DNA of 64,000 nucleotides from Beutenbergia cavernae DSM 12333 (GTDB taxonomy: Bacteria > Actinomycetota > Actinomycetes > Actinomycetales > Beutenbergiaceae), in contig NC_012669.1 of the NCBI RefSeq assembly GCF_000023105.1, positions 620,001-684,000 of the forward strand, given 5' to 3'. The notes beneath the pieces are model-generated. The model searched no databases and was not told where the DNA came from. It saw nothing but the letters and a program-made list of their open reading frames with translations. The position numbers were made by a program, and so were the translations under genes. This document shows positions 44,484 to 53,528 of this stretch, one piece after another. Position 1 is the stretch's first letter. Each line of letters opens with the position of its first letter.

Positions 44484-44550
44484 GAACTCGTACCGGGGCG
44501 GCGAGCTCGTACCCCCGGGTGACCGATCTCGCCGCGGAGGTACGAGCTCG
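44484..44550. repeat. GAGCTCGTACC repeats forming a convergent-gene terminator hairpin
   Basis: GA(A/G)CTCGTACC occurs at 44484-44494 and 44503-44513 as direct copies and inverted at 44539-44549. CGAGCTCGTACC (44502-44513) and GGTACGAGCTCG (44539-44550) form a perfect 12-bp stem. The element fills the gap between the convergent ABC ATPase and esterase genes and probably terminates transcription from both sides. Confidence 0.65.
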
Positions 44551-44570
44551 ACCGACCTCGCCGGGCGGGG

Positions 44571-46526
44571 TCAGGGCAGCAGGCGCAGGCGGTCGCCCAG
44601 CAGCCGCTCGACGCGGGCCTCGTCGAACCGGCCGGCGTAGCCGGGCAGCACCCACTGCCAGCGCCCGGAGTCGGCGTCCCAGGCGCGCGTGGTGAGGTCC
44701 GTGCGCGGGTCGACGTGGCCGTGCAGCTCGATCTCGGCGATCTCGGCGTCCAGAACGCCGGCGAGCAGCGCCGTGAACGTGTGGAGCCCCCAGGCCCGGA
44801 GGCGGATCGGACCGGGACGCAACCCGGGGACCAGGCCCTCCCGCAGGAGGCGCACGGTCTCGACCACGTCCCACGCGCGCCCCGCCTGCCACGAGTCGCC
44901 GAGCCACAGCAGGTCGCACCCGAGCTTGAACGTCGAGCTGCCGATCGTGCGCGGGTCGCGCCCGTCGCGCTCGTGCGGGACGAGCGCACCGGTGCCGCGC
45001 ACGTCGAGGGCGAGCACGGCGTCGTCGTCCGGTGCCCAGTCCGGCGCGAGGGCCGGTGTTCCGGCGTCCTGCAGCTCGATCGTGAGGGGGAGGTCGTCGC
45101 GCACGCCGTCGAGCGGGGTCCGCACCACCCCGGCGACGGGAACGCCGTCCTCGGTGAACCAGAAGCCGCGACGCACTCGCGACCCCTCCGGCGTCGCGGC
45201 GTCGTCGGCCTCGAACCAGCGCGGGGCGCCGTCCACGCGGCGTCGCGGGACGCTGACCCGTCCCGACAACCAGGCGACCGCGTCGTCGTCGTCCGGGCCG
45301 GGCGGCAGCGGGCCGGGGAGCTCGGCGAGCTGGTCGTCGAAGAGGAACGTCTCGCCGGGGACGTCCAGCGCGACCTCGCCGCTGCGCGTCACGCGCAGCC
45401 GGTCCGCCGTCAGCGGGGCGGTGCTCACCCGGTCGTCGGCGACGGCGTCCCCTCCGAGGTGGTGCGCGAAGAACGCCGCCGCGGCGTCCGCCATCGCGGG
45501 GTCGTACCGGTGGGGCACGGGGAACGAGGCCAGCTCCAGGCTGCTCCTGCTGCCGCCGCACCGCGCGAGGAGGTCGTGCGCCTCCGCCACGGTGGCCCGG
45601 GTGCCCTCGATCGGGAAGAAGTCGTACTCGGCCGCGAGCACGAGGGTCGGGCGCGGCGCGAAGGCGAGGAGCAGGTCGACGTGGTCGACGCCGTCGAGCG
45701 TGCCGGACAGCAGGTGCTGTTCCGCGTCCTGCCAGCCGCCCGTGACCTGGTACGCCGTGCGCGCGGTGACGAACGTGCCGGGAGCGGCGGCGGCTACGCG
45801 GGGATCGACGGCCATGAGCAGGGTGGTCAGCAGTCCGCCGCCGCTGTTGCCCGTGACCCCGATCCGGGCCGGGTCGACGTCGGGGAGCGAGGCCAGCAGG
45901 CTGATCCCGGCCATCGCGTCGCGCAGGAAGCCACGAGCGACCGACCGGCCGTGCCACCAGTGCTGGATGCCGGCGACGGTGTGCTCCTGGGTGCCCCACC
46001 CGACGGCGAGCGAGCCGTCGTCGCGGACGTAGGAGTGGCGCTCGCCCTGCCCGAGCGGGTCGGCCATCAGCACGACGAGCCCGGCTGCGGCGAGCCGCCG
46101 TGCCACGTGCTGGTACACCGGGTCCGCCTTCGCCGTCTCCGCGTGCCCGCAGGCGAAGAACACGGCGCCCCGGCTCGAGGCGGGCGCGGTGGGCCGGTAC
46201 AGCGTGGCCGTGACGTGGGTGGTCGGCGTGGCTGCGTAGTGGAGGAGGTCGACGTCGAGCCCGTCCTCGTGCCTCGTGGCGGTGACGGTCACCGGCGGGG
46301 GCGTCGGGTCCACGTCCGGAGCTCCGCCCAGGCCTCGCAGCACCGCGTCCCTGATGCGCTGCTGCTCCTGCGCGAGGTCCGCCGGGGAGGTCAGGAGCCG
46401 CCGCCGGTCCTGCCACTGCCGCACGAGCTCACGGGTGCGTCGCTCGACCAAGCGGTGCAGGGCGAGCTCGGTGTCGAGGTACCCGTCGAGGTTGGCACGG
46501 AAACCCGGTCGGGCGACGTCGGCCAT
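44571..46526 (-). CDS. large alpha/beta-hydrolase, acetyl-xylan-esterase-like
   Basis: 651 aa. The first 70 residues are helical and basic (FRANLDGYLDTELALHRLVERR), followed by a beta-sandwich-like strand set. The catalytic domain has the oxyanion strand VFFACGHAETAKADPVYQH, the nucleophile in IGVTGNSGGGLLTTLLM (about residue 230) and VLAAEYDFFPIEGT. A second, degenerate hydrolase-like half follows (VLALDVRGTGALVP). It resembles multidomain acetyl-xylan esterases of the AXE1/CE7 clan. No signal peptide is present, so it would deacylate an imported saccharide. ATG 46526. It is divergent from an oxidoreductase with a LacI operator between, and thus in the locus regulon. Confidence 0.78.
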   Translation of the reverse strand: MADVARPGFRANLDGYLDTELALHRLVERRTRELVRQWQDRRRLLTSPADLAQEQQRIRDAVLRGLGGAPDVDPTPPPVTVTATRHEDGLDVDLLHYAATPTTHVTATLYRPTAPASSRGAVFFACGHAETAKADPVYQHVARRLAAAGLVVLMADPLGQGERHSYVRDDGSLAVGWGTQEHTVAGIQHWWHGRSVARGFLRDAMAGISLLASLPDVDPARIGVTGNSGGGLLTTLLMAVDPRVAAAAPGTFVTARTAYQVTGGWQDAEQHLLSGTLDGVDHVDLLLAFAPRPTLVLAAEYDFFPIEGTRATVAEAHDLLARCGGSRSSLELASFPVPHRYDPAMADAAAAFFAHHLGGDAVADDRVSTAPLTADRLRVTRSGEVALDVPGETFLFDDQLAELPGPLPPGPDDDDAVAWLSGRVSVPRRRVDGAPRWFEADDAATPEGSRVRRGFWFTEDGVPVAGVVRTPLDGVRDDLPLTIELQDAGTPALAPDWAPDDDAVLALDVRGTGALVPHERDGRDPRTIGSSTFKLGCDLLWLGDSWQAGRAWDVVETVRLLREGLVPGLRPGPIRLRAWGLHTFTALLAGVLDAEIAEIELHGHVDPRTDLTTRAWDADSGRWQWVLPGYAGRFDEARVERLLGDRLRLLP

Positions 46527-46567
46527 GGGGGTGCGTGGTCCTTCCGGGAGGTGGAGGCGCCAGAACA

Positions 46568-46583
46568 CTGCATGCGATTGCAG
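46568..46583. promoter_or_regulatory. LacI-type operator between esterase and oxidoreductase genes
   Basis: CTGCATGCGATTGCAG has perfect CTGCA/TGCAG half-sites 6 nt apart around a central CG. It lies 42 nt from the esterase start and 31 nt from the oxidoreductase start, close enough to control both. It is the most symmetric of the three related sites in this locus. Confidence 0.62.
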
Positions 46584-46613
46584 AAAGTGCAGCATATCGG
46601 GCAGAGTGGCGGT

Positions 46614-47954
46614 GTGGGAACGACGACATCCTCGACCTCGTCCGAGCCTGGCACACGCACCACGTACGCGGTGTGCGGGCTGTCCAACCGCGGTGTGGCC
46701 AGCTTCCTGCGCCCGCTGCTCGGGTCCCGAGGGGGGAGCGAGAGCAGCGTCGGCTTCGGGGCGAACGTCGAGGACTACTCGGGCAGCGCGGAGCTCGTCG
46801 CCGTGCTCGACGCCGACGCCGCGCGCATCGGCGAGTTCCGCGACACCCTGCTGCCCGCAGGCTACGGACCCGTCGCGGAATACGGTGCGGACGACGTCGG
46901 GCGCATGCTCGACGAGACCCGCCCCGACGTGCTGCTCGTGACCGGCCCGGACCATACGCACGCCGGGCACGTCCTCGCGGCGCTGGAGCGCGGCGTCGAC
47001 GTCATCGCCGAGAAGCCCATGACGTCGACGGCGCACGACGCCGCGCGCGTGCTGGCGGCGGAGCGCGCGAGCACCGCCCGCGTGCGGGTCACGCACAACC
47101 TGCGGTACACCCCGCGGCACCGTCAGATCCGGCGACTCATCGCGGACGGCGCGATCGGCCGGCCGACCCACGTGACGCTCGAGTACCACGTCGACACCCG
47201 CCACGGCGCGAGCTACTTCCTGCGGTGGAACCGCACGCGGGCGGCGTCGGGCGGGCTCAGCATCCACAAGAGCTGCCACCACCTCGACCTGATCAACTGG
47301 CTGATCGGCGACCTCCCGGCGTCCGTCGTCGCGCACGGCGCCCAGAACTACTTCGGGCCGCGCAGCCCGCACCGCCCCGCGCCCGGCGACGTCGACCCGT
47401 ACGCGGCCGCGCTGAGCGCGTCCGGAGCGCTGCCGGGCGCCGACGGCGTGCGCCGCGGACTGTTCGACCTCGCCTACCGCGAGCAGTACCCCCAGCCCAT
47501 GTCCCTGTACGACGACGAGATCGACGTCGAGGACACGTACCTGGCGCTCGTGCGCTACGGCGGGGGTGCTGCGCTGGCCTACTCGATCGACTTCTCCTCG
47601 CCGTGGGAGGGCTACACGCTCGGGATCAGCGGCACGCACGGTCGCATCGAGGCCACGTACGGCCGCGAGCGCGACGGGCAGCCCCGCGAGGGCTCCGACC
47701 ACATCGTGCACTACCCGTTGTTCGGGTCGCGCTCCCGCATCGACGTCGCCACCGGTGCGGGCGGTCACGACGGTGCGGACGCCCTCATGCGCGCCGACCT
47801 GTTCGGGACGCCCTCGGCGGAGTCGGCCGAGCTCGGCCTCGCCGCCTCCACCCAGCAGGCTGCCTACGCCGTCGCGGCCGGCGAGGCGATGTGGCGCTCC
47901 GCGTCCACGGGCGCACCCGTCGACGTCGCGGCGCTGCTCGAGGGCGAGGCGTGA
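46614..47954 (+). CDS. Gfo/Idh/MocA-family oxidoreductase (second in locus)
   Basis: 446-aa enzyme. The Rossmann start is YAVCGLSNRGVASFLRPLL, the cofactor/catalytic motif is VIAEKPMTSTAHDA, and the active-site region is GLSIHKSCHHLDLINWLIGD with Lys and two His residues. The long C-terminal insert (EQYPQPMSLYDDEIDVEDTY) is shared in style with the oxidoreductase at 37224 (NEVVDVEDL), so the two are distant paralogues that may act in sequence. GTG 46614. Its stop overlaps the start of the mannitol-dehydrogenase-family gene, with which it forms an operon. Confidence 0.87.
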   Translation: MGTTTSSTSSEPGTRTTYAVCGLSNRGVASFLRPLLGSRGGSESSVGFGANVEDYSGSAELVAVLDADAARIGEFRDTLLPAGYGPVAEYGADDVGRMLDETRPDVLLVTGPDHTHAGHVLAALERGVDVIAEKPMTSTAHDAARVLAAERASTARVRVTHNLRYTPRHRQIRRLIADGAIGRPTHVTLEYHVDTRHGASYFLRWNRTRAASGGLSIHKSCHHLDLINWLIGDLPASVVAHGAQNYFGPRSPHRPAPGDVDPYAAALSASGALPGADGVRRGLFDLAYREQYPQPMSLYDDEIDVEDTYLALVRYGGGAALAYSIDFSSPWEGYTLGISGTHGRIEATYGRERDGQPREGSDHIVHYPLFGSRSRIDVATGAGGHDGADALMRADLFGTPSAESAELGLAASTQQAAYAVAAGEAMWRSASTGAPVDVAALLEGEA

Positions 47955-49309
47955 GCGCCCCTCGGCTGACACGGGAGTCCGCGCGCGGCGTCTCCGCACG
48001 CCCCGGCGTGCGCGGGCCGCTCGTGGAGCCGGCCGCCGTCGGCGTCGTCCACCTCGGCATCGGGGCGTTCCACCGGGCCCACCAGGCGGTCTACACCGAA
48101 CGTGCCGCCGCGCTCGCGGGGGAGCGGGAGTGGGGGATCCTCGGGGTCACCGGGCGGCGTCCCGACGTCGCCCGCGTGCTCGACGCCTCGGGCGGCGTCT
48201 ACGGCGTGCTCGTGCGGGACGGCGCGGACGTGAGCGTCGACGTCGTCGGCGCGGTCGTGGAGGCGGCATCGCCGGACCAGGACGCCGAGCGCGTGGTCGC
48301 CGCGATCGCGGCCGAGACGACCGCCGTCGTCAGCCTGACGATCACGGAGCACGGCTACGCCGGACCCCCGTTCTCCCCGCCGATCGAGCTGCTGGTCCGG
48401 GGCCTGCGGCGGCGGGCTGCGCACGGGGCGCCGCTGTCCGTGCTCAGCTGCGACAACCTGGTCGACAACGGCGCGGTGCTGCGTCGCATCGTCCGCGCCG
48501 CCGTCTCGGGCGACGACGGCGTCGCGCGCTGGGTCGACGACGCCGTCCGCTTCCCGCGCTCGATGGTGGACCGGATCGTGCCCGCCACCACGGCGGAGGA
48601 CCGCCGTGCGGCGGCGGTGCTGACCGGGTTCGACGACGCCGGGCTCGTGGTCGCGGAGCCGTTCAGCGAGTGGGTGATCGAGGACGACCTCGCCGAGCGG
48701 CGGCCGCGCTGGGAGCTCGCGGGTGCGCGGGTCGTGCCCGACGTCGAACCGTACGAGCGGCTCAAGCTGCGCACGCTCAACGCCACGCACAGCCTGCTCG
48801 CGTACGAGGGCGAGGCGCGCGGGCACACGACGATCGCCGAGGCGCTGGACGACGACGAGCTCGCGCGACGGGTCGAGGCCCTCATGGCGGAGTCCGGGCT
48901 GACGCTCGAGCAGCCCCCGGGCATCGACGTCGTCGCGTACCGGGCCGAGGTCCTGCGGCGGTTCCGCAACCGTGGGATGCGGCACACGGTCGCCCAGATC
49001 GGGCACGACGGCTCCCGCAAGCTGCCCATCCGCGTGGGCGGGACGATCGGCGACCTCGTGGCGCAGGGGGTGACCCCCGACGCGACGGCGCGGGTGCTCG
49101 CCGCGTGGGCCGTGCACCTGCGTCGCGGCGCCGTCGTCGACCCCCTCGCGGACGAGCTCCAGGCGGCGGCCCGGGCCGCTCGCGACGCCGTCGAGCTCGC
49201 CGAGCTGGTGCTGCGGCTGCCGGGGATTGTGCCGGACGCCGTCGCCGGCCGACGCGACGTGCGCGACGCCGTCGCCGCACACACCGCGGAGATCCTCGCT
49301 CTGGCGTGA
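47951..49309 (+). CDS. mannitol dehydrogenase / fructuronate reductase family protein
   Basis: 452 aa. The N-terminal NAD-binding motif is VVHLGIGAFHRAHQAVYTE, then LGVTGRRPDVARVLD and VVSLTITEHGYA. The active-site region is LRTLNATHSLLAYEG, with NLVDNG and the catalytic Lys in the KLRTLN motif. The family covers mannitol 2-dehydrogenase, fructuronate reductase (UxuB) and tagaturonate reductase (UxaB). With a UxaA-type dehydratase at 32378 in the same regulon, a uronate/aldonate reductase role is favoured. GTG 47951 overlaps the upstream stop (GTGA). Confidence 0.9.
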   Translation: MSAPRLTRESARGVSARPGVRGPLVEPAAVGVVHLGIGAFHRAHQAVYTERAAALAGEREWGILGVTGRRPDVARVLDASGGVYGVLVRDGADVSVDVVGAVVEAASPDQDAERVVAAIAAETTAVVSLTITEHGYAGPPFSPPIELLVRGLRRRAAHGAPLSVLSCDNLVDNGAVLRRIVRAAVSGDDGVARWVDDAVRFPRSMVDRIVPATTAEDRRAAAVLTGFDDAGLVVAEPFSEWVIEDDLAERRPRWELAGARVVPDVEPYERLKLRTLNATHSLLAYEGEARGHTTIAEALDDDELARRVEALMAESGLTLEQPPGIDVVAYRAEVLRRFRNRGMRHTVAQIGHDGSRKLPIRVGGTIGDLVAQGVTPDATARVLAAWAVHLRRGAVVDPLADELQAAARAARDAVELAELVLRLPGIVPDAVAGRRDVRDAVAAHTAEILALA

Positions 49310-49362
49310 CGCCGGTGCCGCCCGGCATTGCCCCCGGCCGCGGCCGGTGGTCTCATGGCGCG

Positions 49363-49825
<463 letters not shown>

Positions 49826-49890
49826 TGTTGAGCCGGTTCAGGATAGCCGAGCAGGGCCCCGAACACGAAAACGGGTGAGGGTGGTCCCGG

Positions 49891-50817
49891 TCACCACGCC
49901 GAGGGCCGGCGCGAGTCACGGGGCACCAGGTCGACGAGCGTCGCCTCGGGCCGGCAGGCCAGCCGCACGGGCGTGTACGGCGACGTCCCGAGCCCGGCGC
50001 TCACGTGGAGCCAGAGGGAGCCCTCGCCCCCCGGCTCGTCGGGGCGGGCGCCTGGCCACCCGTGCAGCCCGCTCGCCCGTCGAGTGTCCAGGTCGCAGTT
50101 CGTCACGAGCGCGCCGTAGCCAGGCACGCACAGCTGCCCGCCGTGCGTGTGGCCGGCCAGCACGAGCTGCGCGCCGTCGTCCTGCATCCCACGCAGCACC
50201 CGCTGGTACGGGGCGTGCGCGACGCCGATCCGCACCGACGAACCCGGGGCGGCACCGCCGTCGGCAGGTGCGGTGACGGGCGGCGGAAGGACGTCCCGCT
50301 CGAGGTGCGGGTCATCCACGCCCACGAGGTCGAGGCGGGTCCCGCCGACGTCGATCGTGTCGCGTCGGTTGGTCAGGTCACGCCACCCCGCGGCGCGGAA
50401 CGCCGCGCCGAGCTCCTTGCCGGGCAGCCGATCACCGCTCGGTCCCTCGTCGCCGAACCCGCGCGGGTCGTCGAGGAAGTAGCGGAGCGGGTTCTTGATC
50501 TTCGGGGCGAAGTAGTCGTTCGATCCCATGACGAACGCGCCGGGCAGCGCCAGCAGCGGTTCGAGCGCGTCGAGGACGGCGGGGAGCGCCTCGCGGTGCG
50601 CCATGTTGTCGCCCGTGTCGACGACGACGTCGGGACCCGTGGTCGCGAGGTCACGGAGCCAGGCGCGCTTGTCGGCCTGGCGCGGGACGAGGTGCAGGTC
50701 CGAGAGGTGCAAGATCCGGACCGGCCTCGCGCCGGGGGAGAGCACCGGGACCGGGACATGCCGCAGCGTGTAGCGCCGCGCCTCGAGCAGGGACCAGCCG
50801 AGGACGCCGGCCCCCAC
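49891..50817 (-). CDS. metallophosphoesterase (Rv3683-like)
   Basis: 308 aa as drawn. Calcineurin-like motifs in order: ILHLSDLHLVP, VVVDTGDNM, VMGSNDYF, GVAHAPYQR and LAGHTHGGQLCVPGYG. A hydrophobic N-terminal segment extends upstream of GTG 50817 in the same frame (LSRAFRAATLGLATVGAGVLG), which suggests the real start may be the CTG at 50859. That CTG overlaps the PBP stop and has GGAGGGG 6 nt before it; the protein would then be a 322-aa membrane-anchored enzyme. It is encoded directly after the ponA2-like gene, the same order as mycobacterial Rv3682-Rv3683. Substrate unknown; a cell-envelope phosphate ester is possible. Confidence 0.9.
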   Translation of the reverse strand: MGAGVLGWSLLEARRYTLRHVPVPVLSPGARPVRILHLSDLHLVPRQADKRAWLRDLATTGPDVVVDTGDNMAHREALPAVLDALEPLLALPGAFVMGSNDYFAPKIKNPLRYFLDDPRGFGDEGPSGDRLPGKELGAAFRAAGWRDLTNRRDTIDVGGTRLDLVGVDDPHLERDVLPPPVTAPADGGAAPGSSVRIGVAHAPYQRVLRGMQDDGAQLVLAGHTHGGQLCVPGYGALVTNCDLDTRRASGLHGWPGARPDEPGGEGSLWLHVSAGLGTSPYTPVRLACRPEATLVDLVPRDSRRPSAW

Positions 50818-50855
50818 CGTCGCCAGCCCGAGGGTCGCCGCCCGGAACGCGCGGC

Positions 50856-53357
50856 TCAGTTGTCCCCTCCGCCGTTGCCGCCCCCGCCGCCGCGGTCGTC
50901 GTCGTCGCCTCCGCCGGGCGGGATGACCGGCGGGAGGTTGCCGCGGTCGTCGTCGTCCTCTTCCTCTTCCTCAGGCCCGCTGCTCGGACGCAGCGTGATC
51001 GTCGTGCCCGGGCGCACCCGCGAGCCCTCCGCCGGGTCCATCTCCGCGACGGTGCCCGCCGCCTGGTCCGACGTCACGGGCTCGGCCACCTGCACCTGGA
51101 ACCCAGCAGCGGTCAGCGTCTGCTGGGCGGCCGCGAGATCCTGCCCGATGACGCCCGGCACCTGGACGAGGTCGCCGTAGATCTCGCGCTCTCCGGCCCG
51201 AGGGAAGTCCTCCACCGGGTACGGCGCCATGACCTGGCTCATGTAGTCGCTGAAGATCGGCGCCGGCAGCGCGCCACCGAACACCTGCGAGTAGTACCGG
51301 CCGTTGATCACCGAGTCGAACATCGAGATGTTGCCCTCGTGGTGACCGGTCCAGACCGCCGTCGCGAGCTGCGGCGTGTACCCGATGAACCACGCGTGGT
51401 AGTCGTCGTTCGCCGTGCCGGTCTTGCCGGCGAGGGGCCGCCCGATCTGCGCCGACGTCGCGGTGCCGTTCTGCACCACCTGCTGCATGGCGTACGTCGC
51501 CGCCGCGGCGATGTGCGGCTCGAGCGCCTGGCTGCACTCCGGCTCAGGCACGGGGATCGCCTCGCCGTTCGTGTCGGTGATGCTCGTGATCGCTCGCGGC
51601 TCGCAGTAGACGCCGCCGGACGCGTACGTCGCGAACGCCGCGGCCATGGTCAGCGGAGCGATCGTGTTCGCGCCCAGGACCATCGACGGCGTCGTGAGCA
51701 TCGCCTCGCCGGCCTGCGAGTCGAACAGCGCCTGGCCGTTGGGCTGCACCGTGCCGGTCCCGACGTGCACGCCCATCCGCGCCGCGGTGTCGCGGAGCGC
51801 GCACAGGTCCATGTCCTGGTTCGCCATGTAGGCGAACGCCGTGTTGATGGACTCCTGCGTCGCGCGCAGCACGGTCATCTGCCCGCTCGCGCCGCTCTCG
51901 AGGTTCTTCGGCGGCCACGACGAGACGGCGTTCGGGTAGCACGAGATCGTCCACGAATTCGCCGGGAACACCTGCCCGTTCGAGCCGTTGACGACGTCGC
52001 TGAGCGTGTGCCCGTCGATGAGCCACTGCGTCAGCACGAACGCCTTGAACGTGGATCCGGTCTGGAAGCCGTCGCCGCCGCCGTAGGCGCGGTCGACGTT
52101 GTAGTTCACGCGCGTCGCGCGTGGCTGCTCAGCCGTGGGCTGGCCGAACGGCGTGTTCTGCACCATCGCGACGATGTTCCCCGTGCCCGGCTCGACCGTC
52201 GAGATCGCGCCGCTCACGCCGAGCTCGCCCTGACGGGAGTTGTACGAGGGGTCGTTGACCGGCACGCGCCCGGTGAGCGAGTCGTACGCCGCCTGCTGGG
52301 CCGGCGGCTGCAGCGTCGTCGTGACGGTCAGGCCGCCACGGTTCAGCGCCTGGCGCCGCTCCTCCTCGGTCTCCCCGAGGATCGGGTCGTTGAGGAGGAC
52401 CTCGGTGACGTACTGGCAGAAGAACGCGCTGACGCCGCCGCCCGCGGTCTGGCACCCGACGGGTGTCTGGGTGATGTGGAGCATGTCCGGGACGGCGATC
52501 GCCACCGCCGCGTCGTGCTCCTCCTGCGTGATGTATCCCTGCTGGAACATCAGGTACAGCACGGTGTTGCGGCGGTTGGTCGAGTTCTCGTAGCCGTTCG
52601 CCTCGTCGCGGACCGGGTCGTACTTGCCCGGCGACTGCGTGATGCCCGCGATGAGTGCCGCCTCGGGCAGCGTCAGGTCCGCCGCGCTGTGCCCGAAGTA
52701 GAACTGGGACGCGGCCTCGACGCCGTACTGGCTCGCGCCGAACTGCGCGATGTTGAGGTAGCCCTCGAGGATCTGGTCCTTCGTCATGACCTTCTCGAGC
52801 GCGATCGCGAGCTTGGCCTCGCGGAGCTTGCGGCCGAGGCTGGTCTCGCGCGCGGCCTCGATCGCCTCCTCGTCGCCAGCCACGTCGCCGGCCTCGATGA
52901 GCACGTTCTTCACGTACTGTTGCGTGAGCGTCGACGCCCCCTGGATGTCGCCCGAGAGCGTGCTCACCGCACCGCGCATGATGCCTTCGATGTCGACGCC
53001 GCTGTGCTCGTAGAAGCGCCGGTCCTCCGTGGCGACGACGGCGTCGCGCATGTACTGGGAGATCTGGTCCAGCGGCACGACGATCCGGTTCCGCGCGTAG
53101 TACGTCGCGAGGTGCGAGCCGTCGGCCGCGAGGATCGTGGTGCGCTCCGACGGCGTCTGCGGCCCGAGCTCGGTCGGCAGGTCGTCGAACAGCTGGTTGC
53201 CTGCCTCGGACGTCGCGCCGGCGGCCGCGATGGCCGGCATGACGAGTCCTGCGGTCAGGACGCCGCCCGCGCCGGCCACCAGGAGGTAGGCGACGAGGAG
53301 CGACACCAGCTGGACCGGGTTGACGGCGCGCGAGGTCGACCGGCGGGGTGATGCCAT
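50856..53357 (-). CDS. ponA2: bifunctional class A penicillin-binding protein with PASTA domain (PonA2-like)
   Basis: 833-aa membrane enzyme. One TM helix lies near the N-terminus (about 17-45). The glycosyltransferase domain has VVATEDRRFYEHSGVD and GASTLTQQYVKN. The transpeptidase domain has TGSTFKAFVLTQWL (catalytic Ser), a Ser-Asn-type motif in ESINTAFAY, and GKTGTANDDYHAW. A single PASTA domain (VPGVIGQDLAAAQQTLTAAGF) follows, then an acidic and Gly-rich low-complexity tail. It polymerises and cross-links peptidoglycan outside the membrane. ATG 53357. It is divergent from whiB, the same arrangement as ponA2/whiB4 in mycobacteria. Confidence 0.95.
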   Translation of the reverse strand: MASPRRSTSRAVNPVQLVSLLVAYLLVAGAGGVLTAGLVMPAIAAAGATSEAGNQLFDDLPTELGPQTPSERTTILAADGSHLATYYARNRIVVPLDQISQYMRDAVVATEDRRFYEHSGVDIEGIMRGAVSTLSGDIQGASTLTQQYVKNVLIEAGDVAGDEEAIEAARETSLGRKLREAKLAIALEKVMTKDQILEGYLNIAQFGASQYGVEAASQFYFGHSAADLTLPEAALIAGITQSPGKYDPVRDEANGYENSTNRRNTVLYLMFQQGYITQEEHDAAVAIAVPDMLHITQTPVGCQTAGGGVSAFFCQYVTEVLLNDPILGETEEERRQALNRGGLTVTTTLQPPAQQAAYDSLTGRVPVNDPSYNSRQGELGVSGAISTVEPGTGNIVAMVQNTPFGQPTAEQPRATRVNYNVDRAYGGGDGFQTGSTFKAFVLTQWLIDGHTLSDVVNGSNGQVFPANSWTISCYPNAVSSWPPKNLESGASGQMTVLRATQESINTAFAYMANQDMDLCALRDTAARMGVHVGTGTVQPNGQALFDSQAGEAMLTTPSMVLGANTIAPLTMAAAFATYASGGVYCEPRAITSITDTNGEAIPVPEPECSQALEPHIAAAATYAMQQVVQNGTATSAQIGRPLAGKTGTANDDYHAWFIGYTPQLATAVWTGHHEGNISMFDSVINGRYYSQVFGGALPAPIFSDYMSQVMAPYPVEDFPRAGEREIYGDLVQVPGVIGQDLAAAQQTLTAAGFQVQVAEPVTSDQAAGTVAEMDPAEGSRVRPGTTITLRPSSGPEEEEEDDDDRGNLPPVIPPGGGDDDDRGGGGGNGGGDN

Positions 53358-53403
53358 GCCGCCTACGATACGGGGCGGCCCGTCGTCGTCGGCCGTGGAG
53401 CAT

Positions 53404-53434
53404 GTGACGATCGTGTGCGAAACACAATCGTCAC
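53404..53434. promoter_or_regulatory. long inverted repeat between ponA2 and whiB
   Basis: GTGACGATCGTGT (53404-53416) and ACACAATCGTCAC (53422-53434) are reverse complements with one mismatch, around a 5-nt centre. A second, short repeat TCACCA-GTCAA-TGGTGA lies at 53490-53506, 23 nt before the whiB start. The first lies 47 nt from the ponA2 start. Either may be an operator for the divergent promoters; the sequences do not fit the Crp/GlxR consensus. Confidence 0.45.
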
Positions 53435-53528
53435 GTCTCAATACGGTCACAAGTCTGGTCTCGCGGCCGTCCCATCGCTTAACGTCCGGTCACCAGTCAA
53501 TGGTGAGTCAAGGATCGGATGTGTGTTC

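Noticed and set aside
44715-46613. Long upstream extension of the oxidoreductase frame at 46614
   Set aside because: It is antisense to the esterase gene and has His/Arg/Glu-rich shadow composition; the protein family begins at GTG 46614.
46527-47999. Upstream extension of the esterase frame to 47999
   Set aside because: Antisense of the oxidoreductase gene, without domain similarity; the family N-terminus starts near ATG 46526.
53404-53434. Crp/GlxR site in the ponA2-whiB gap
   Set aside because: The consensus TGTGA-N6-TCACA is not met; the repeat spacing is different.
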